A stretch of DNA of 64,000 nt from NCBI RefSeq assembly GCF_000005505.3, contig NC_016131.3:44353355-44417354 (forward strand). Reading direction: 5' to 3'. Source of the stretch: Brachypodium distachyon. Its lineage: Eukaryota > Streptophyta > Magnoliopsida > Poales > Poaceae. Position numbers and translations under genes: made by a program. Positions 58,425 to 64,000 of this stretch are shown here, piece by piece. The notes below the pieces were generated by a model. The model was not told the origin of the DNA, did no database searches, and was given only the letters and a program-made list of their open reading frames with translations. Positions within the stretch are counted from its first letter, which is position 1, and each line of letters starts with the position of its first letter.

Positions 58425-59039
58425 TAAGAAATTATTTTATTTTATTTCAAAATGGAGGGAACCTAGGCACCCACGTGATGCACAATCATCATATTATTAA
58501 GCACCAATCATCATACGAGTATAAAGTTTACATCCCAAATGAAAATAAAGCTATAAGATATTACCGGCCTTCTAGCCTGTTTATGACGCGCCATCCAAAC
58601 CGGCTGAACAATTTCCGTACGACCGTTTCCAATCAGTACGGTGCACCCAACTTCCATAAGAACCTTTCGCTTTCGTCTGAAGCAGTATGGACCGGGTATG
58701 GAGTCAGTGAGATGCCTGAAGAACAACTTGAAAAAAAAACTTTTTAGCCCCTAAAAAGATAAACTATTTAAACGATTTGTCCAACCCCTAAACCCGCGAC
58801 CAAACATATCATTAATACAAATTAAATGTCACAAAGACTGCTCTCAAAACCAAGCTCTGCTGATTTGTCCAACCCCTAAGAGTTGAATGGACTGATGGGG
58901 AGGACAAGTTGTGGGCTTGCATGAGGCACAATGATAGTCCATCTTCATTTGTCCGAACAACTCTCAAATGGTCAAATGGGGAGGATAAATATGAGCTTTT
59001 CATTGAAGTTTCCCTATCACGTGGCTTGTATCTCCATCA

Positions 59040-59235
59040 TCATGTTCAAACATTTTTAAAAACCTACAAGTTTGACCAAGTATATAGAAAAATAGACCAA
59101 TGTCTACATTCTAATATAGCTATATTAAACCCATCATGATATATATCTTCATATTATACTGATTTTATAGGTAGATGTTACTCCATTACATTTCTATAAA
59201 CTTGGTCTAGATCATTTTACATTTAGAAACAGATG
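59040..59235. mobile_element. Diverged mariner-type MITE next to the LINE 3' end
   Basis: AAGTTTGACCAAGTATATAGAAA on the left is answered by TTTCTATAAACTTGGTCTAGA on the right, like the element near 24190. The LINE tail begins about 15 bp beyond its right end. Confidence 0.55.
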
Positions 59236-59249
59236 TACTAATATAGTAA

Positions 59250-60755
59250 TTCTTTTTGAAGGAAAAGCATTCCATTAGCTCAGCATTGACACAGGGTTAC
59301 AACGGTTGGTATCAGAAGGCAGGTGTTGCCAAGGTACAATACCGGCTAAAGAACCAGATGAATTACTCGTCCTAGCAAACTGCGCCAAATCATGCGCAAC
59401 ATTATTCGCCTCACGTCGAACCCAGGAATAGCAAGAAGCTTCAAAATTTGCAAGGAGAGCCCTAATGTCAGAAAGGATGGTGCAGATGGCAGAGCGATCC
59501 CCTGCTGCAGCATGAAGGCCGGTGATCAGAGTGGAGCAATCAGATTCCAGATGGATTTTAACATCATGCTCAACAGAGAGAGTGATGATCCCAAATCTCG
59601 CCGCAAGAGCTTCAGCTTCGGCGACAGACCCACAGTGACCAATCTTCCCCCAGGCTGATCCGATATACGCTCCAGAGGAGGATCGCAGGGAGGCCCCCCA
59701 CCGCGCTACCCCAGACTGCATATCGACGGCAGCATCACTGTTCAGTTTTAGCCAGTCGAGCGAAGGGACTTTCCAAACCGCGTTAGGCGCCGAAACAGAC
59801 TGCCGAACGTCCCAAGAACCATGTTTGTCAGTCGGCTGGCCGTCGAGAGGAAGCAGAGACTCATCAAAAAACAGCTTGCAATGACTGGGTCTGGGCCTTT
59901 TATGTTTTCCATCGCTAGCGAGTAGCTTCTGATGAAGTGGGCAGATTCCTCGATCGTCGCTTTCCCATTTCCGAAGATGGCATCATTTCTGAGGTGCCAA
60001 GACCGCCCCCAAAGGAAATGCAACCTCTGTCGCATTAGGACATCCACTGAGTCAAGAATGATAAGAGCCCAGTCGTCTCCTCCCTGGCCGAGATCCCCAT
60101 ATGCCGGCAAATCCAATTCTTTGCGCATGCGCTGACGCAGTCCTCTGGCCTTCGTGCATTTCATAACCGGGTGATAATTTGATTCATCCTCACAACCACA
60201 GATAGCACAGGTTGGTCTTCCTTTGCCAATGCGATGGGAGCAAAGGGTTTGCACCGCCAGGGAATTTGTGGCAAGCTTCCACCCGAACACTCGGACCTTC
60301 GGAGGAACATTTGCATTCCAGATGGCATCGTAAATCTTGCGAATCCCATGGGGGCTGCTACTGGATTCTCCGTCAGAGTTTTGGCATGGACTCCTCCAGT
60401 GCAAGCCTGTACGCTGATCGGACAGTGAACATGCCGTGCTTCTCTCCATGCCAGGCCACCACATCTTCCATATCAGTTGCTGGGATTTTCAGGCACAGGA
60501 TCGCCTCGGCGTCATGGGGATAAAAGATCTGGTTAATGAGTTGAGCATTCCACGCACGCTGGCCAGGGATGAGGAGGTCTGAAACCCGTCTGATTCTGGT
60601 CGGCGAGGCTTTCCCAGATACTCGAAGATTGCCTCTAGGGAGCCAGTTGTGTCTCCAGATATCCACTGACGTTCCCTTTCCGATACGCCAAATATACCCT
60701 TTCTTAACCAGATCCAAACCGGGCTTGATGCCTTGCCAGACCGGGGATTGTCACA
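59250..60755 (-). mobile_element. 5'-truncated LINE (non-LTR retrotransposon)
   Basis: Minus strand. Only the 3' third of ORF2 is left. At 60373-60755 a frame with VWQGIKPGLDLVKKGYIWRI and GKGTSVDIWRHNWLP leads into the zinc-binding RVT domain (VFGWKLATNSLAVQ, CAICGCEDESNYH) at 59748-60464, then a plant-type RNase H domain at 59275-59721 (LNSDAAVD upstream of the ATG, AEAEALAARFG, LESDCSTL). At least two frameshifts separate the pieces. The short T run after the last stop (AATTCTTTTTGAAGG on the plus strand) would be the tail. No target duplication could be settled. Confidence 0.85.
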
Positions 60756-62096
60756 CTGTTTGTACGACTTTTTTTGAAAATACTATTTGCCTAAAGCTAT
60801 AGCTGTGCACCAAGACTAAATTACTCTCTTCAAAGGTGTATGTTTGGTTTGAATATATTACATATGGAGTGATTCAAAGATGGAGGTGGTTGGATGTCAA
60901 TACAAATAAAAACGTGGCCAAATTTAAGAAAATTTCAGCCAGCCAAAGATTAGCAACGCCTGATTTTATAGCAGGGTCGGAAGGACACTAACCCTCTCCG
61001 GTGAATGTGCATCAATCAAGATAGTACGTAGATGTTGTTTCTAAAAAACACTGGTCCGTTGGATTTCAAGGAACTGCTAACCGAGATTGTCACACGAAAA
61101 AACTCGTCAAGTAATTAATTAAGGATGTGACTATATATCAGACGCCTGATTTTTAAGCAAAAGTCTTAAATGTAAGTTGACAAATCAGAGACGTTGGATT
61201 GGGTAGATGTCATTTTACTCTATCTTTTTCATCGTTCGTTTCGAATCTTTATTAGAAACGATATCCAATGGCTGAGGAATCAATTTATTTTTAATTAAAA
61301 ATCAGCCAACTTAGATATAGGAAAACCAATTAACAACATATACTTCTTCTGTGCTATATTAAGTGACTCAAATTTGTCTAAAAATAAATGTATTTATATA
61401 TTAAAATATGTCTAGATACATGTAATATTTCGGTACTTAATATGGGACGGAGGGAGTATAACATTCGCATTGGACAGTAAAATTGTAAAACGTGATCCAT
61501 ATTGCGGCCATGCGCATCGGAGCGAAATGTTTAACCTCCCCGTCCCGCGTGTCACGTTACAACGGTGCAGCATTAACTCGGACCATTAAGCCCCCGGCCC
61601 CCGTCACGCCACTCGCCCATGCATCCTTGCACCGTAAGTTTTAAATTCGAAATTCAAATCCCCGGCCAAAGCCCCAACCGTCCGATCCCCCCCTCGGGCT
61701 CACGTGGCGCCCACCGGATCTTAAAGGCACCCGGCCTGTAACCGTACGCCGTTAAAAGAGTTTCCGCTGACGCGCCGTCACCACGTTACCGTCAGCCGGC
61801 CGGCCGCGCCGTCCCCGTTTCCCAACGGCCGGATCATAGGTCACTGCCCCGTACGTTAGGCTCCTCCGCGAGCACCGCAACCGTCGGATCGGCATCCGAC
61901 CGCCCCCCAGGCCCCAGCCCTCCGGTATTTGTATACGTGCAACGACATACCGCCGCAGCAGACCACATCAGCGCCTGCGGATTTTGTTGTTCCGTGCGGT
62001 GCGGTGCGGGGAGCGCGTTTTCTCTCTTTCTAAAGGCGAAAGCGTGCGCGAGGGCAAACGGCCAAAGCGACGGCTCATTTCCTTTTTGTTTCTGGG
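60756..62096. other. Upstream region of the KRP gene
   Basis: A Stowaway lies at 61343-61456. From about 61490 the sequence becomes GC-rich and contains CCCCGGCC-, CACGTGG- and CCGTCGGATC-like promoter words. TGTATAC at about 61930 is the only weak TATA candidate. No gene seen. Confidence 0.5.
61343..61456. mobile_element. Stowaway MITE upstream of KRP
   Basis: CTTCTTCTGTGCTATATTAAG and CTTAATATGGGACGGAGGGAG are inverted and flanked by TA. Inner AAGTGACTCAAATTTGTC matches the copy at 22824. It is about 640 bp before the KRP start codon, within plausible promoter range. Confidence 0.83.
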
Positions 62097-63242
62097 ATGG
62101 GGAAGTACATGCGGAAGTGCAGGGCAGCGGCCGGGGACAGCAGCAAGGCGCCGGCGGTGCCGCTCCTCGGCGTCCGGACGCGCTCCCGCGTCGCAGCCGT
62201 CGTGGGAGGCGCCGCCGGCGTCGCGAAGCGGAGGAAGCAGGCGACGACCACGACGGCGGCGCGTGCGGCGAAGGAGCTGGCGTTGAGCGGCGGCTCGGAC
62301 GCCGGGTGCTACCTCCATCTGCGCAGCAGGAAGCTGTTCATGGCGTCGGCTGCGGTGGCGCCGCCCCGGGGATTACCGAGGGCGGAGGAGGAGGCTTCGT
62401 CGGCGGCGGCGACGCTGGCTGATTCTGGGGCTTCGAGGGAGGCGGCCGTGGCCGGGATCTCGCGCTACTCCAGCACCGCGTCATCGGCGGCTAGAGAAAG
62501 GAACAGCGGCGGCGAAGCGGAGGTGAGCGGGAGCCCTAGAATTCCCCGTCGATCCGGGATGTCGAATCGCTTCGCTTCTGCCTTGTGCTGCTGAATAGCC
62601 TGAATTACGAGATTTAGTCTGTTGTGTTGTTGGTCTATAGGTGTGTGAGAGTCGCGACGCGGTGGAGAGCTCCGTCAGCGACTGTTGCGGCAACAGGGAG
62701 AGGTGAGTTAATGATTCATCTCGAAATTCCACGAAATTCTTCTCAGCTGTGCAATCTTGTTTTCCTGATCTTCCTTCTGATTTTGACCTGAATTGCGGCA
62801 ATTCAGGAGGGAGGCGACACCATCGAGCCAATCGCCGGCAAATTCAAGCGACCTAGAGTCGAGTCACGCGGGGGGAGAACAAAAGCACCAACGCACGAGG
62901 TCTCCGGCAATAAGACCGACGACCGGCGCAGCGACGACATTTCAATTCGAGGAGAGAGCAGCAAAGATGCCACCGGTAGCAGAGATCGAGGAGTTCTTCG
63001 CCGCCGCGGAGAAGGCCGAGGCCGAACGCTTCGCCGCAAAGTAAGCCCGAAATTTACAGTTGCAGGTGCAGCTCCTCCAGCGCACGTAGCCACGTACATC
63101 TCGATCGGCACTCGTTGGCTGCTCCTCGTCCACTCTAAACGCTGTGCTGCTGCTGCTTCACCTCAGGTACAACTTCGACGTCGCGCTCGGCGTGCCGCTC
63201 AATGCCGGCCGGTTCGAGTGGACTCCGGTTGCCAGCGTCTGA
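62097..63242 (+). CDS. KRP: ICK/KRP cyclin-dependent kinase inhibitor (4 exons)
   Basis: A nuclear inhibitor that binds cyclin D/CDKA complexes and restrains entry into S phase and endoreduplication. Exons 62097-62522, 62641-62702, 62807-63040 and 63167-63242, all GT-AG and in phase, give 265 residues. The start MGKYMRKCR and the following GVRTRSR are hallmarks of monocot KRPs. Basic KRRKQ near residue 45 is a likely nuclear signal. The CDK/cyclin-binding C-terminus spans the last intron: EIEEFFAAAEKAEAERFAAK followed by YNFDVALGVPL and FEWTPV. The phase-2 join AA|G before TAC restores the conserved KYNFD. The middle is Ser/Ala-rich and disordered. An earlier in-frame start is not available in this frame, and the codon choice is GC-rich as in other real genes here. 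Which KRP number it corresponds to I cannot say. Confidence 0.94.
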
Positions 63243-63836
63243 GCAGGTGCAGGAATTGAACCTAGCATGCAAAGAGGGGGAGCTAGCGGAGGCGCGCGTA
63301 CAAAGGCAAGTCCGCTGAAGGGAGGGAAAAGAAATGCTCCCAAAGGAAAACAGTCCTAGTGAGAAAGAAAGAGGAGTAAAAAAAATAAAAGAATTATCCA
63401 ATCCGACGACTTGTTTATAATTTTCTCCAAATTTTCATCTTTGTTAGGCCATTGCGGTCTAAAATGGGTTGGGTCGTTGTGTAACTCTTGTTTCTGTTTT
63501 TGGTTGGTATCTTGCGGCCGGACGGATATTAATGCGCAGCGGCCGGCAGCTGCTCGCCTGCTCTGCAGACTGCACCGCTGCAAGCTGCAACAGTTAACCA
63601 CCGCCATCTTCTTTCGCAGCTTCTGCTTCTCCCAGTCCTTTTTACTCATATTCTTCGTACAGATGTGTTGTACAGTTCGTTAGCTCTCTCGTTATTGCTC
63701 TTCGCACCTGTCATTCCCATGTTATTTCCATCTTCTTCGTTATGTTTCACATTTTTCTTCTTTTCTTCTTCCAAATGCTTCGATTCTGCCAATATGCAGC
63801 CGATACATCCACATGGCGTGCCGTAAGAGAAAGTTA
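63243..63836. other. KRP 3' flank
   Basis: Probable 3' UTR followed by pyrimidine-rich sequence (63600-63790). No gene or repeat with clear borders. Confidence 0.4.
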
Positions 63837-64000
63837 CTACCTCCGTCCAACAATAAGGGGCGTATTAGTTTTCCTTTGACCAATGTTTTGATCACAAATT
63901 ACTTTATTAATATATAATTATATGACATAGATTTATATTATTAGCTCGTGGATATGATTTTGATCACATTAGTCACATATTCATAAAGTAATTTCTGGTC
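63837..64000. mobile_element. Stowaway-type MITE cut by the window edge
   Basis: The left end CTACCTCCGTCCAAC follows a TA. The AT-rich interior (GATCACAAATTACTTTATTAATATATAA) continues to the last base and no right end is seen. Confidence 0.55.

Noticed and set aside
1..64000. CRISPR arrays, rRNA, tRNA genes or bacterial operon signals
   Set aside because: None found by eye; the window is plant nuclear DNA, and the TGGTATCAGAGC at 8443-8454 is a retrotransposon primer site, not a tRNA gene.

Overview
The window is nuclear DNA from a grass (Poaceae), most likely a Pooideae cereal or relative. The evidence is genes with GT-AG introns, very GC-rich single-exon genes, about 17 Stowaway MITEs ending in CTCCCTCCG-like repeats at TA targets, a Ty3/gypsy element primed by initiator-tRNA-Met, and Harbinger, Mutator-like, hAT and LINE remnants. 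I cannot fix the species.

Layout. 1-9.6 kb is repeat territory: a degenerate tandem repeat of about 300 bp broken by three MITEs and a 7.5-kb decayed gypsy element (minus strand, 1735-9280, AAAAG target duplication). 11.2-15.4 kb holds an 11-exon gene for the plastid type II NAD(P)H dehydrogenase NDC1 (+). Four alpha/beta-hydrolase carboxylesterases (CXE) follow at 15.9 kb (+), 18.6 kb (-), 29.0 kb (+, broken) and 38.3 kb (-). Between them lie a three-exon HKT-type Na+/K+ transporter (25.1-27.1 kb, +) and a UGT73-like glycosyltransferase (35.3-36.8 kb, +). A six-exon gene for a single-pass membrane protein with a Cys-rich C-terminus (41.8-44.0 kb, -) and a 121-residue membrane/coiled-coil protein gene (46.5-46.9 kb, -) come next. 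From 46.9 to 62.1 kb I find no gene, only MITEs, a probable Pack-MULE-like element, a 5'-truncated LINE and short duplications. A four-exon ICK/KRP cyclin-dependent kinase inhibitor gene lies at 62.1-63.2 kb (+).

The genes are not an operon and show no single pathway. The CXE genes are a dispersed tandem family; CXE-2 and CXE-3 are closest to each other and share HGGA in place of HGGG at the oxyanion hole. CXE and UGT genes are both typical of specialised or xenobiotic metabolism and may work on related small molecules, but this is only inference.

The clearest event is a 4.3-kb PIF/Harbinger-like transposon inserted in the last codons of CXE-3. Removing it together with one copy of its TCA duplication restores a normal CXE C-terminus. 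The same gene also has a one-base loss in a C run near its start. Nothing here is clearly an undescribed system. The best leads are this insertion, the Pack-MULE-like element, the membrane-protein gene whose reading frame stops three codons before a good splice donor, and the HKT gene lying among CXE genes.
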